17,270 nucleotides of DNA, taken from positions 1-17,270 of the forward strand of contig CAJUKE010000020.1 of NCBI GenBank assembly GCA_910587075.1. Direction: 5' to 3'. Made by a program: the position numbers and the translations under genes. The notes under the pieces are model-generated. The model was not told the DNA's origin. It made no database searches and saw only the letters and a list, made by a program, of their open reading frames with translations. Positions 7,720-15,587 of the stretch are shown here, piece by piece (the first letter of the stretch is position 1; each line of letters opens with the position of its first letter). Source of the stretch: an uncultured Muribaculaceae bacterium. GTDB lineage: Bacteria; Bacteroidota; Bacteroidia; Bacteroidales; Muribaculaceae.

Positions 7720-7751
7720 CAAAGTTAATTAATTATCGCGGAAAAGCCAAA
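7720..7751 (-). promoter_or_regulatory. Bacteroidota-type promoter of the M28 lipoprotein gene
   Basis: On the minus strand TTTG (7751-7748), a 20-nt spacer, then TAACTTTG (7727-7720), a full match to the TTTG-N19-21-TAnnTTTG consensus known for this phylum. The -7 box ends only 6 nt before the ATG at 7713, so the transcript would have almost no leader. The interval is AT-rich against GC-rich surroundings and starts right beside repeat A copy 3. Confidence 0.65.
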
Positions 7752-7756
7752 CGGGA

Positions 7757-7815
7757 GGCGCTGCCGCGCCCCGGCGGCAAGCCGCCGGCACGGGGGACAA
7801 AAGCCTGCGGGGGGA
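7757..7815. repeat. Interspersed repeat A, copy 3 (hairpin before M28 gene)
   Basis: Core hairpin ccggcggc-aa-gccgccgg at 7771-7788, identical to copy 1. It is flanked by ggcgc-tgcc-gcgcc on the gene side and by acaaaagcctgcgggg on the other. It lies 57 nt before the ATG at 7713 and just upstream of the predicted -33 box, suggesting that A copies sit at the upstream edge of promoters. Confidence 0.85.
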
Positions 7816-7874
7816 GGGGCTTCGCTTCCTTCGCTCGGCTTCCGCCTCGCGCACCTCGCGGGTGGAGGGCGGGG
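7815..7874. repeat. Interspersed repeat C, copy 2
   Basis: Matches copy 1 (6187-6246) over nearly its whole length: tcggcttccgcctcgcgcac then ctcgcgggtgg. It follows A directly here, whereas in the sufE-transporter gap it follows B. Confidence 0.8.
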
Positions 7875-7875
7875 A

Positions 7876-7914
7876 CTTCGGGCTTCGCCCTCACACGGAA
7901 CGACAAGGCGGGGA
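7876..7914. repeat. Interspersed repeat B, copy 3
   Basis: Identical to copies 1 and 2 over cttcgggcttcgccctcaca and cggaacgacaaggcgggg. It is separated from D copy 3 by G/A-rich spacer 7915-7944. Confidence 0.85.
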
Positions 7915-7951
7915 AGCGATGGGAAGTGCGGGGGGAGGGGGGAAGCTCGGC

Positions 7952-7980
7952 TTTCGCCTCGCCACAGTGGCGAGGCGAGA
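7952..7980. repeat. Palindromic repeat D, copy 3 (after nuclease stop)
   Basis: Arms tttcgcctcgccac and gtggcgaggcgaga around a single a, with one mismatch near the outer end. It is preceded by gggaagctcggc... as in the other D copies (ggaagctcggc at 7941-7951). It lies 18 nt beyond the stop codon of the T9SS-secreted nuclease, so it would be the 3' hairpin of the rex-to-nuclease transcript. Confidence 0.82.
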
Positions 7981-7998
7981 GCCGGGGAAGGGAGGGGA

Positions 7999-10440
7999 TC
8001 AGGGGAGGAGGACGCGGCGGGTGTGGTCGCGGACGGTGACGAGGAGGAGGCCGGTGCCGGTCGCGGAGCGGGGGAGGGCGGTGGTGCCGGCGGGGAGGGT
8101 GCCGGAGAAGCGGAGGGTGCCGTCGAGGGAGTAGATGGTGAAGTGGTTGTCGGCGGGGGCCTCGTTTTCAATCAGGAGCTCGCCGCCGCGGGTGTAGGCG
8201 TCCCAGGTGTGGTACTCGGCGGCGGGGTCCTCAAGGCGCTCTTCGAGCGAAGAGGGCTGGAAGTCGGTGAGGGCGAGGTCGTCGATCATGCATCGGCCCC
8301 CGGCCACGGCTTCGAGCTTCACGCGGCAGCGGTTTCCGGCGATGTTGGCGGGCACGCGGTATTCCTGATAGGTGTTGGCGTCGGTCTGGTGGAGCACGTC
8401 GACGCGTCCGGCCTCGCGCCAGGAGGCGCCGCCGTCGTCGCTGACTGATACCACGAAGGTGACGTTGTTGGTGTCGCTGCCCCATACTCTGCCCCAGAAG
8501 ATCACGGAGCCTATGCCGCGGGGTTTGTCGTCGAGCATCGCGAGGTAGCGGGTGTTGTTGGCCTTGTTGAATCGCGCGGCGAACGAGCCGGAGTGGCTGG
8601 GGTCGGAAGCGGTACCGAGGTATACCCCCTCGGCATCCCAAAGGGCGGCGTTGCCCTGGTAGGTGGTGTGGCCGTAGGTCGAGGCGGAGGGTTTTGCCTC
8701 GAAGTCCTCGACGAAGGTTGCCGCGGCGGCGGATATGAGGCCGCTGACGGTGACGTTGTCGTCGCGGAAGCCGTCGGCGGTGATGAGAATCGTGGAGGTG
8801 AAATCACCCTCGTTGTTGCCGAAGAGGCGGAGGTAGAAGCGGTCCTCGCCCGGGGCGAGGGTCACGGAGGCGCCCCAGTCGGCCTTGTCCTTGCTGAGCT
8901 GGAAGGGGGCGGCTACGGAGAAGGTGACATTGCCGGGGATGTTCTCGATGTCGGCCAGGAGTTCGGCGGGCTCGGAGGGGGTTCCGGGGGTTGAGCGGAA
9001 GTACCATTCGCCGTCGAAGAGGATGCCCACTGAGGGGGTGGGCGCGGGAGTTGTCACGGCGACCTTGTCGGAAACGAGGGTCGGGGACGCGATCCAGATG
9101 GAGTAGGCCGTTTCGGGTTCGAGGCCGGAGATTTCGGCGGCTTCATCGGCGGCGTTGACCTGGCGGGGGTAGCCCTGGACGGGGTTGCCGGAGTCAGCGC
9201 GGACGATGTGGAGGGTATAGGCGGTGCCGGGGATGTCGATGTCGCTCCATGCCACGGCGATGGAGTTTTCGGTGAGTTCGGTGACGCGGGGCGCGGGGAG
9301 GCCGTCGACGGCCGAGCCGGAGAGGGCTACGGAGGTGGCGGTGTCGCCGGAGCGGAGAGTCAGAGTGCCGGTGAAGGCACCCGCGGCGGCGGGGTTGAGG
9401 GTCACGGTGACGAAGGCGCCGCTGTTGGCGTTGTCGGCGGTGATGTAGGCCGGGTTGGCCGAGAAGCCGTTGCCGCTGACCGTAACGGCGACATTCTCCT
9501 TGAGAGCCGCGCCGCGGACCTCGACTGAGGCCGAGCGGGGAACGCCGGCTCCTGTCACGCCCAAGTCGAGGGTGGCACCGGTCGCGGGGAGGATGAACGC
9601 GGGTTCGTTTCCGGCACCCTCATGCCAGGGGAGTCCCTGCTTGTCGCCCCAGATGTATTCGGCCATCTCGGGGTTGTCGATGAAGGGGTTGCGGTTGTTC
9701 TGATGCTTCTGCACGGCGTCGTTGCGCGAGCGTTCCTTCTCGCTCACGGGGTCCTGGCGGTGCCATTTGAGTAGAAGGTTTATAGCCCAGGTTGAGTAGG
9801 CGGGGTAGCTGTTCCCGGCGAGCATCGGGGAGCTCCAGGTGGAAATTTTGGAGTTGTAGGCCGCGGCCATATAGAAATATGAGCGTGCGAAGTCACCCTT
9901 GTACTCGTCGACCGGCTCGAACACCTTTCCGCTGTAGCCGGGGAAGGTGGAGGTGCCGAGTTTGCCGAGAGCCTTCACCGAGCCGTTGGCAGGCTCGGTC
10001 TCGCCGTTGGCGCACTCGCCGTAGGGGAAGTTAGAGCGCTGGCCGTTAACCTTGCCGTCGGTGGGGTATATGTGGAAAGCGTCGGACACCATCGGCGATT
10101 TGTCGTCGAACCAGCTTTTTGGGAAAGAGTGCTCGCGGTTGTAGCAGTCGCCCACATATTTGTAGTTGCCGCACTGCGCGGTGCCGAATTTCCAGCGCTT
10201 TGTGGAGTACATATCCCAGATGGTGCCATCCTCGGGGCGCACGTCGGAGGTTTTGTACACATTCCAGAGCCCGTCGTATCCGACGTTCTTGTGGGTTCCA
10301 ACTACCGCTTCGAGTTGCTGCAGGAGGGCGCGGCCCGATTTTCCTTCACAGGAAGCGTAGTAGCCTTGGGGAGCATCGGCCGAGGCGCTGAGCGCCGCGG
10401 CCGATACCATCGCGATAGAGATAACGCGTAAGTTCTTCAT
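7999..10440 (-). CDS. Secreted endonuclease I (EndA/NucM family) with T9SS sorting domain
   Basis: 813 aa. Signal peptide 1-21 (cleavage likely after SASA). Nuclease domain about 25-275 with the His-Me motif CYNREHSFPKSWF (general base H104), FHIYPTDGKVNGQRSN (122-137) and RNDAVQKHQNNRNPFIDNPEM (residues 239-259), all typical of endonuclease I, a non-specific DNase. Next come an Ig-like beta domain (about 280-378), a fibronectin-III-like domain (about 383-465), another beta domain (470-570) and a jelly-roll-like module (575-728). The last 72 or so residues (WDAYTRGGELLIE ... FTIYSLDGTLRFSG ... LLLVTVRDHTRRVLLP) fit the type A T9SS C-terminal sorting domain. It should be exported across the outer membrane, trimmed by PorU, and used to digest extracellular DNA. 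It starts 40 nt after the porU stop. Confidence 0.92.
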   Translation of the reverse strand: MKNLRVISIAMVSAAALSASADAPQGYYASCEGKSGRALLQQLEAVVGTHKNVGYDGLWNVYKTSDVRPEDGTIWDMYSTKRWKFGTAQCGNYKYVGDCYNREHSFPKSWFDDKSPMVSDAFHIYPTDGKVNGQRSNFPYGECANGETEPANGSVKALGKLGTSTFPGYSGKVFEPVDEYKGDFARSYFYMAAAYNSKISTWSSPMLAGNSYPAYSTWAINLLLKWHRQDPVSEKERSRNDAVQKHQNNRNPFIDNPEMAEYIWGDKQGLPWHEGAGNEPAFILPATGATLDLGVTGAGVPRSASVEVRGAALKENVAVTVSGNGFSANPAYITADNANSGAFVTVTLNPAAAGAFTGTLTLRSGDTATSVALSGSAVDGLPAPRVTELTENSIAVAWSDIDIPGTAYTLHIVRADSGNPVQGYPRQVNAADEAAEISGLEPETAYSIWIASPTLVSDKVAVTTPAPTPSVGILFDGEWYFRSTPGTPSEPAELLADIENIPGNVTFSVAAPFQLSKDKADWGASVTLAPGEDRFYLRLFGNNEGDFTSTILITADGFRDDNVTVSGLISAAAATFVEDFEAKPSASTYGHTTYQGNAALWDAEGVYLGTASDPSHSGSFAARFNKANNTRYLAMLDDKPRGIGSVIFWGRVWGSDTNNVTFVVSVSDDGGASWREAGRVDVLHQTDANTYQEYRVPANIAGNRCRVKLEAVAGGRCMIDDLALTDFQPSSLEERLEDPAAEYHTWDAYTRGGELLIENEAPADNHFTIYSLDGTLRFSGTLPAGTTALPRSATGTGLLLVTVRDHTRRVLLP

Positions 10441-10480
10441 CGGTAGTTTTTATGCTTATAATAATTGACCGGTAAGGGGA

Positions 10481-13400
10481 TTATTTTTCAGTGAGGACCA
10501 CGATCGGGGTCGAGGCGGCGGCGTAGCGGAGTCCGCTGTGGAGGTAGGCTGTCGCGGTGTAAACGCCGTCGGGCACGCGCTGTCCGTCGGAGCCGTTGAG
10601 GTCCCATCGGAAGGGGAAAGAGGCGGCGGGGTGGTGGGCCACGGTGTTGCCGTCGAGGTCGGTGACCACCAGTCGGCACTCCGGGGTGTCGGCGAAGTCA
10701 TGATCGAGGTCGATGTCGGCCCCCTCGACGGCGGTGGTCTGGCGGGTTGAGAGGATGGCCTTTGCCGGGGCGCTCACCACGGTGAAGCTCACCGAGCGGG
10801 AGGCTTCGCCCCCGGCGTTGCCGCGGGCGGTGAGCGTCAGGCGGTGGGGGCCGTCGACCAGGCCGCTGACGGGGAGTGCCAGCGTAGCCTCGCCGTTGGC
10901 GTCGGAAGAGAGCCACGCGGCCGCTCCGGCGATGTTTTTGGAGTCGTCGAGATTAACCGTCAGCGATTTGCCGAAGAGCGAGCTGACACCGATCACGCCC
11001 GAGGGGTCGGAAATCGAGGCGCGGAGAGTGAAGTCGGGACCGGTGACCTGGCCCGAAACGAAGTCGGGGGAGTCGATGTACAGCTCCGAGATCACCGGGG
11101 GCTGCGGCTCGGGGAGGAGGTTGGGGTCGGTGTCGATGACCTTCAGGCGGTCGAAGGCGCCGTTGGCGTGCTCAAACCCATTGTCGCTCATCGCGTAGAG
11201 CGAGACGGTGTTTGAGCCTCCGGGGCGTGCCGGGATTGGTAGGGTGGCCTCGGTCGCGAACTTGCCGTTCCTCACCGGGGCCTTGATGTTGAGAATCGGG
11301 TATTGGTCGGTCGCGATGGTGAGGGGGATGGGGCGGTTGCTCACATCCTTCACTTCGCGTGGAGAGTCGTACACCATAATAATAGCCTCACCGGAGAAGG
11401 AGGGGTCAACCTCGCCGTCGGCTCCGAGAATCTCACCTTCGAGCGTTATGGGGCGCAGGGGTTCGACCTCGATGGTGGCGGAAGCGGCGGGAGTGCCGTT
11501 GACAGCTGCGAGGCGCGCCGAGTGGGTCGGGGCGTAGGTCGGAATCTCGGGGTCACCCACGAAGGTGTAGGAGCGGGTGTTGAGAATCAGGGCCGAGTCT
11601 ATGGCGAGCACCGTGGTCGAGCCGGGGTTGGCGGCGTCGAACTCCTCCTGTTTGATTCGGTTGCGCTCGGCCTGGAGGTCGGCGTTGGAGTTGACGGCCT
11701 GTCGGAAAATCTCGCCGAGGGTAGTGTTTGGCTCGGCTGAGAAGTATTTGCGGGTTACGGCCTCCACGATGTCGAAGTTATAGTTCATATACACCTCGCG
11801 CTGCGCACCGATGACGCCGATTGAGCCGCCGTTCTTGTTGATGAACATCCAGGCACCCACGCAGTCGGGCGAGAGGTCGATGGAGAGGGGGGAGCAGGTG
11901 CCGAGCACCGTGAGGGGTGGCACGGGGTAGAATGTGTTTTTGGCCAGCGCCGAGTTCCAGAGGCCGTTCACGCCGAAGCCGCCCGACGAGCCGTGGCCGA
12001 AGTAGGCCATGAAGCAAGTTCCCTCCTGGAGGGTGGCGGCCACGAAGTCCTGGTAGTGCGTCGGGCCGTTGTTGGTGTGGGGGTAGAGGTCGTCGTACGC
12101 CTTGTAGAGCATCGTGGATGGCTTCTCCTGGTCGACGATTTTCGCGAGCGACTCGGCCTGGGTTACGAAGTTGTTATCGTTGTCGGAGTCGGCCATCAGC
12201 ATGGCGCGGTTTGTGGAGCCGGTCGATGGGGGATTGGTGAGGTAGCGCTCGATTTTGTCGACCATGTCGTTGGCCTGCTCGGCGTTCTGCGCCGGGAGTC
12301 GCCCCACGGCGATGTCCATCTTGGGCCAAACGGCGTTGTCAATCGAGAAGTCGTCGGAGAGGATGCCGTAGAAAATGTCGGAGGAGTAGCTGAGCGAGTG
12401 GTTGCCGCCGATCGAGAGGTGGGGGCACTCGTAGATGGGAACGTAGCGGTCGCGCCACCCCAGCTCGCGGATGGCGAGCCCTCGGTTGTCGGACGAGGCG
12501 TAGCCCATGAGCAGGATCGAGCGGAACTTTGCGGGGCCGCGGTCGAGGAGCATGCGGGCGAAGCGGCGTATGGCCTCGTGGGAGCGGGTGCCGGAGGCAA
12601 ATTCGTTGAACACGTCGTCCTGGCATACGGCTACCGCGTCGGTGCCGCGGAGCGAGCGGTGTATTTCGGCCAGGCGCTCGGCCTGGGGCATGAACTCGCG
12701 GGCGGCCACGATGAGCATTTCCGGGGCCTGCATCGCGTGGAGGTTGGAGTTGGCCACCTCGCCGGCGAACTCAACCTTGTTGAGGGTCAGCGCGGGGTCG
12801 AACACGATGAACGCCGGCGCGGTGCCGTCGGGGGCGGAGCCGACGCGGCCGAGTGTCACGGCGTCGGGTGCTCCCGGCTCGGAAGAGGAGGCGCCTCGGA
12901 GGAGGCTTTTGGGCGCGACGGGGTCGGTGACATCCCACACGGCGAGGGTTTCGGAAGCCCCTTCGAGGGGGAGCTGCTGGGCGGGGTCGGTGAGCGATGT
13001 GAAGGTCACCATCTGCTGGGCCACGGGCCGCGAGAAGTCGGATGAGCGGAGATAGGTGAGGGCGAAGTAGTCGACCGCGCCGTACTGGAGCTCGGAAGTC
13101 ACGGCCTCGGGGTTGCTCCCGGCGTAGAGCTTGAGGGAGTATACTTCATCGTTGGTCTGGCGGGCGTTCTCCATGCCGAAGAACTGGAGCTCGCGGTAGT
13201 TCTGGAGCACCTGGTCGGCGACCCTCGACTTTGTGGCCACTGTGGTACCCGAGGGGAGGCGCCAGTTGACGGTCACAACCGAGAGCGACTTCGTGGCCAT
13301 TGCCCCGGCGAAGTGGATGCCGCGGTTATAGTCCTGGCTGATAGAGGTTCCGGCGTATCGGTATCCGGGGAGGGTGATGTCGAAGGTCTGCGGGCCGGTC

Positions 13401-13996
13401 TCCTTGAGGTCGTCGCCGAAGAAGCGCGCCCCGAGGTTGCCGTAGCGCCCCTTGTCGAACGAGCGGAAGGTGAAGCCCCAGGTGGTGTTGGCCAGCGAGG
13501 GGGCGGCTGACGCGTCGGCTCGCGCCACGGTCGCGGGGCGTGCCGGTTCGAGGGTCTCGGTGAGGAAGTAAGAGCCGGTTTCGGAGTAGTAATTTCGCAC
13601 GAGCGACGGCTTCCATCGGCCTCGTCCGGCGGAGAGGTTCTCGCGCCAGGGGCGGAAGCGCGCCCCGGCCTCGCCGTAGAAGATGAGTTTGCCGTTCACC
13701 ACCTCGGAGGGGACGGGGGCGATGGCGTCGGGGATCGCGTCGTCGAACTGCTGTCGCCCGAGCATCGCGCCGCCGAAGCCACACACGGCAACTTTCGAGG
13801 GGTCGTCGAAGCCCATTGCCGCGAGTTCCTCGGCGGTGATCTCCTGCATGCCGGTGTTTGTGACGTTGATTTTCACCCATCGGCCCGACGAGAGGGGTGT
13901 CGAGCGGGAGAAATAGGAGGGTGAGAGCGCGGGGGCGCCGAAGGAGGCGATGGCGGCGGCCGCGGCAAATATTATGGCGCGTAGAATATCAGACAT
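10481..13996 (-). CDS. porU: T9SS sortase PorU (C25-family, gingipain-like)
   Basis: 1171 aa from ATG 13996 (MSDILRAII, signal peptide to about residue 21). An in-frame TTG at 14020 adds eight residues ahead of the signal peptide and is disfavoured. PorU is an outer-membrane-associated cysteine protease that removes the C-terminal sorting domain from T9SS cargo and transfers the cargo to an anchor. Length is close to Porphyromonas gingivalis PorU. The C25 catalytic pair is visible: H668 in FMAYFGHGSSGGFG and C701 in LTVLGTCSPL. The domain ends near SYTFVGDPEIPTYAP. The C-terminal half is built of beta domains, the last with WDLNGSDGQRVPDGVYTA, an FlgD-Ig-like signature. It lies 65 nt downstream of the FAH-like gene and 40 nt upstream of a T9SS cargo gene. 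porV, the usual partner, is not in this window. Confidence 0.93.
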   Translation of the reverse strand: MSDILRAIIFAAAAAIASFGAPALSPSYFSRSTPLSSGRWVKINVTNTGMQEITAEELAAMGFDDPSKVAVCGFGGAMLGRQQFDDAIPDAIAPVPSEVVNGKLIFYGEAGARFRPWRENLSAGRGRWKPSLVRNYYSETGSYFLTETLEPARPATVARADASAAPSLANTTWGFTFRSFDKGRYGNLGARFFGDDLKETGPQTFDITLPGYRYAGTSISQDYNRGIHFAGAMATKSLSVVTVNWRLPSGTTVATKSRVADQVLQNYRELQFFGMENARQTNDEVYSLKLYAGSNPEAVTSELQYGAVDYFALTYLRSSDFSRPVAQQMVTFTSLTDPAQQLPLEGASETLAVWDVTDPVAPKSLLRGASSSEPGAPDAVTLGRVGSAPDGTAPAFIVFDPALTLNKVEFAGEVANSNLHAMQAPEMLIVAAREFMPQAERLAEIHRSLRGTDAVAVCQDDVFNEFASGTRSHEAIRRFARMLLDRGPAKFRSILLMGYASSDNRGLAIRELGWRDRYVPIYECPHLSIGGNHSLSYSSDIFYGILSDDFSIDNAVWPKMDIAVGRLPAQNAEQANDMVDKIERYLTNPPSTGSTNRAMLMADSDNDNNFVTQAESLAKIVDQEKPSTMLYKAYDDLYPHTNNGPTHYQDFVAATLQEGTCFMAYFGHGSSGGFGVNGLWNSALAKNTFYPVPPLTVLGTCSPLSIDLSPDCVGAWMFINKNGGSIGVIGAQREVYMNYNFDIVEAVTRKYFSAEPNTTLGEIFRQAVNSNADLQAERNRIKQEEFDAANPGSTTVLAIDSALILNTRSYTFVGDPEIPTYAPTHSARLAAVNGTPAASATIEVEPLRPITLEGEILGADGEVDPSFSGEAIIMVYDSPREVKDVSNRPIPLTIATDQYPILNIKAPVRNGKFATEATLPIPARPGGSNTVSLYAMSDNGFEHANGAFDRLKVIDTDPNLLPEPQPPVISELYIDSPDFVSGQVTGPDFTLRASISDPSGVIGVSSLFGKSLTVNLDDSKNIAGAAAWLSSDANGEATLALPVSGLVDGPHRLTLTARGNAGGEASRSVSFTVVSAPAKAILSTRQTTAVEGADIDLDHDFADTPECRLVVTDLDGNTVAHHPAASFPFRWDLNGSDGQRVPDGVYTATAYLHSGLRYAAASTPIVVLTEK

Positions 13997-14050
13997 TTTA
14001 AGCGGGTTTACTTTTTCCAAACTCTAAACGATTGGTCGGGGGCGTTTATT

Positions 14051-14078
14051 GCGCACGCGCGCTATTTGACGCGTGCGC
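14051..14078 (-). other. Inverted repeat across the FAH-like gene stop codon
   Basis: 9-bp arms gcgcacgcg / cgcgtgcgc with a 10-nt loop that contains the TAG stop. On the minus strand it is followed by aataaacg, so no proper U-tract. It could slow transcription or protect the upstream mRNA end before porU. It is unrelated to repeats A-D. Confidence 0.45.
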
Positions 14079-14691
14079 GGAGTTGCGGCTTGCCGTCGGG
14101 GGGGCAGGCTCCGGGGGATAAAACCGAGGCGGCGATGTCGAGGCCGATGGCCGCGGGGAAGGCCGCGGGGAACATCGCGGGGATAATGAGGTCGCCGCTC
14201 TTCAGGGTTACGGAGCGGCTGATGAGCGCCAGGGTTTCAGCGGCGCGGAGGTCACTGAGGGTGAAGGGGATGGGTTCGGCGCCTTTCACGGCGAGGAGGG
14301 CTTCGGGGCCTTCGGGGAGGGGGGTGAAGAGGCCCGGGGTGATCGCACCGTCGAATATGGGGAGGAAGGAGGAGTGGGGGGAGGTGGAGGCTTCCGGCCC
14401 GCGGGGGCGGAGGATGGCGGCGAGGGAGAGGGCGTCGATGTAGCGGTGGGCGAAGCGGGGCTCGATCCATTTGCCGAGGCGGCTTACGCGGATCACCGGG
14501 GCCAGGCGCATCTCCCACCCCTCGCGGGCGAAGTCGGGGAGGAAGCAGGGGAACCCGGGGCGCACCAGCGCGGAGTCGGCTCCGAGGGTGAGGGGTAGCT
14601 GGTCGGGGCGGGGTGCCGCGTCGGCGGCGAGGGCGTCGTCCCAGGCGCCGTCCCACCGCTCCAGCGGGCGGTCGACTATGAGGATTTTCAT
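14062..14691 (-). CDS. Degenerate fumarylacetoacetate hydrolase (FAH)-fold protein
   Basis: 209 aa, no signal peptide. The segment ADSALVRPGF, CFLPDFAREGWEMRLA, VIRVSRLGKWIEPRFAHRY (about 38-84) aligns by eye with FAH-family proteins of Bacteroides (pattern PDSALL..., F.IPDF...YExEL, RLGK.I.ERFAHRYYD), and VTLKSGDLI (161-169) with the family's TLKxGDLI. The second glutamate of the metal-binding ExE is R62 here (E60-M-R62), the usual Asp after FAHRYYD is absent (SLAAILRP), and the Gly/Thr turn after GDLI is replaced by PAMFPAAF. It is therefore probably a pseudoenzyme. Its ATG overlaps the rex TGA by 4 nt (14688-14691), so it is coupled to rex. Function unknown. The family assignment rests on remembered sequences, not a search. 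Confidence 0.7.
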   Translation of the reverse strand: MKILIVDRPLERWDGAWDDALAADAAPRPDQLPLTLGADSALVRPGFPCFLPDFAREGWEMRLAPVIRVSRLGKWIEPRFAHRYIDALSLAAILRPRGPEASTSPHSSFLPIFDGAITPGLFTPLPEGPEALLAVKGAEPIPFTLSDLRAAETLALISRSVTLKSGDLIIPAMFPAAFPAAIGLDIAASVLSPGACPPDGKPQLRARVK

Positions 14692-15332
14692 TGGTTGGCG
14701 CTGTCCTCCATGCGGTTATACATAACGGCGAGGTGGGCGTAGATGGAGGTGTTTGTGAGGACTACGCCCTCCGGGGCGCTCAGGCGGAAGGGGGTGAAGT
14801 TCCAGAGGGCTTTCACTCCGGCTTCGGTGAGGAGGTCGGCGGCGCTCTGGGCGTGCTCGACTGGCACGGTGATGATGCCCACTGTCGCGCCTTCGCGGCG
14901 CACTACCGACGCGAGGTCGGCCAGGGGGTAGACGGGTATTCCGGCGCACTCCTTCCCGGCCAGGGCGGGGTTGGTGTCGAAGGCGGCCACGATGTTGAGC
15001 CCGTAGCGGTTGAGCCCGGAGTCCTGCATGAGGGCGCCTCCGAGGCTGCCCGCGCCAACGACCACTGCGCGGTGCGAGCGCCTGAACCCGAGGAACTCCT
15101 CAAGCTTGTGCTCCAGGAGGGGCACCTCGTAGCCGATGCGCGTTTTTCCCCTGATATTAAGGAATGAGAGGTCTTTGGCGATCTGCGAGGCGTCGACCTT
15201 AAGCTCGCGTGAGATCTGTGTGGAGCTGACGAACTCGTCGCCCCTCTCGCGGAGAAGGGTGACGTAAGCCAGATACCAGGGGAGCCTTCTCAGGGCCGGT
15301 TCCGGGATAAGGTCGCGTTGAACGTCAGGCAT
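14688..15332 (-). CDS. rex: Redox-sensing transcriptional repressor Rex
   Basis: 214 aa, normal for Rex. N-terminal winged helix (about 10-78) with VSSTQISRELKVDASQIAKD, LSFLNIRGKTRIGYEV. Rossmann NAD(H) domain with G93-A-G-S-L-G98, then AAFDTNPALAGKECAGIPVY and the closing helix region NFTPFRLSAP. Rex represses fermentation and electron-transfer genes when NAD+/NADH is high and is released by NADH. The wing reads AKDLSFLNIRGKTRIGYEV, where Gram-positive Rex has RKDLSYFGxFGKRGxGY, so its operator may differ from the classical one. First gene of rex-FAH-porU-nuclease, divergent from nifJ with a 255-bp gap. Confidence 0.93.
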   Translation of the reverse strand: MPDVQRDLIPEPALRRLPWYLAYVTLLRERGDEFVSSTQISRELKVDASQIAKDLSFLNIRGKTRIGYEVPLLEHKLEEFLGFRRSHRAVVVGAGSLGGALMQDSGLNRYGLNIVAAFDTNPALAGKECAGIPVYPLADLASVVRREGATVGIITVPVEHAQSAADLLTEAGVKALWNFTPFRLSAPEGVVLTNTSIYAHLAVMYNRMEDSANQ

Positions 15333-15587
15333 GGTCGGGTTTAGTACAAACTTGGTTGCGCGAAGTTACGAAAAAATCCTCAAATGGGGCGCGGCGGGGT
15401 GTTTTTCGGCGGAAAAGCGCCATAATAATGACGCGTGGAGCGGATTTTAACGATAGTTTGGCCTCAGATTCGCGAAAAAGTGGTATTTTTGCGGCTGCAA
15501 ACCGCGGGGCGGCGCCAGCCTTCCCGCGCGGACTTGTTGACCACCTGACCCTGAAAGCAACACAATTATTTCACTATAAGTCAAGTT
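15333..15587. promoter_or_regulatory. Divergent rex / nifJ regulatory region
   Basis: The 255-bp gap is less GC-rich than its surroundings and holds no gene and none of repeats A-D. On the minus strand TAACTTCG (15368-15361), one mismatch from TAnnTTTG, is a weak candidate -7 box for rex; no well-spaced -33 box is seen. TTCGCGAA (15469-15476) and TTGCGCGAA (15356-15364) are similar short near-palindromes beside the two promoter candidates and could be regulator sites. I did not find the textbook Rex operator TTGTGA-N-TCACAA. Confidence 0.5.
15457..15491 (+). promoter_or_regulatory. Candidate nifJ promoter
   Basis: TTTG at 15457-15460 and TATTTTTG at 15484-15491, the latter an exact TAnnTTTG -7 box followed by CGGC as often seen in this phylum. 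The spacer of 23 nt is a little longer than the usual 19-21. It predicts a 5' leader of about 90 nt before the ATG at 15588. The perfect palindrome TTCGCGAA lies in the spacer, and the imperfect palindrome TTTGCGGCTGCAAA overlaps the -7 box. Confidence 0.5.

Noticed and set aside
7720..7722. TTG start codon for the M28 lipoprotein
   Set aside because: It lies within the predicted -7 promoter box, and the ATG at 7713 gives a standard lipoprotein signal peptide.
14018..14026. TAGAGTTTG upstream of porU as a -7 box
   Set aside because: It has three instead of two bases between TA and TTTG and no -33 box at the right distance; porU is more likely read from the rex promoter.
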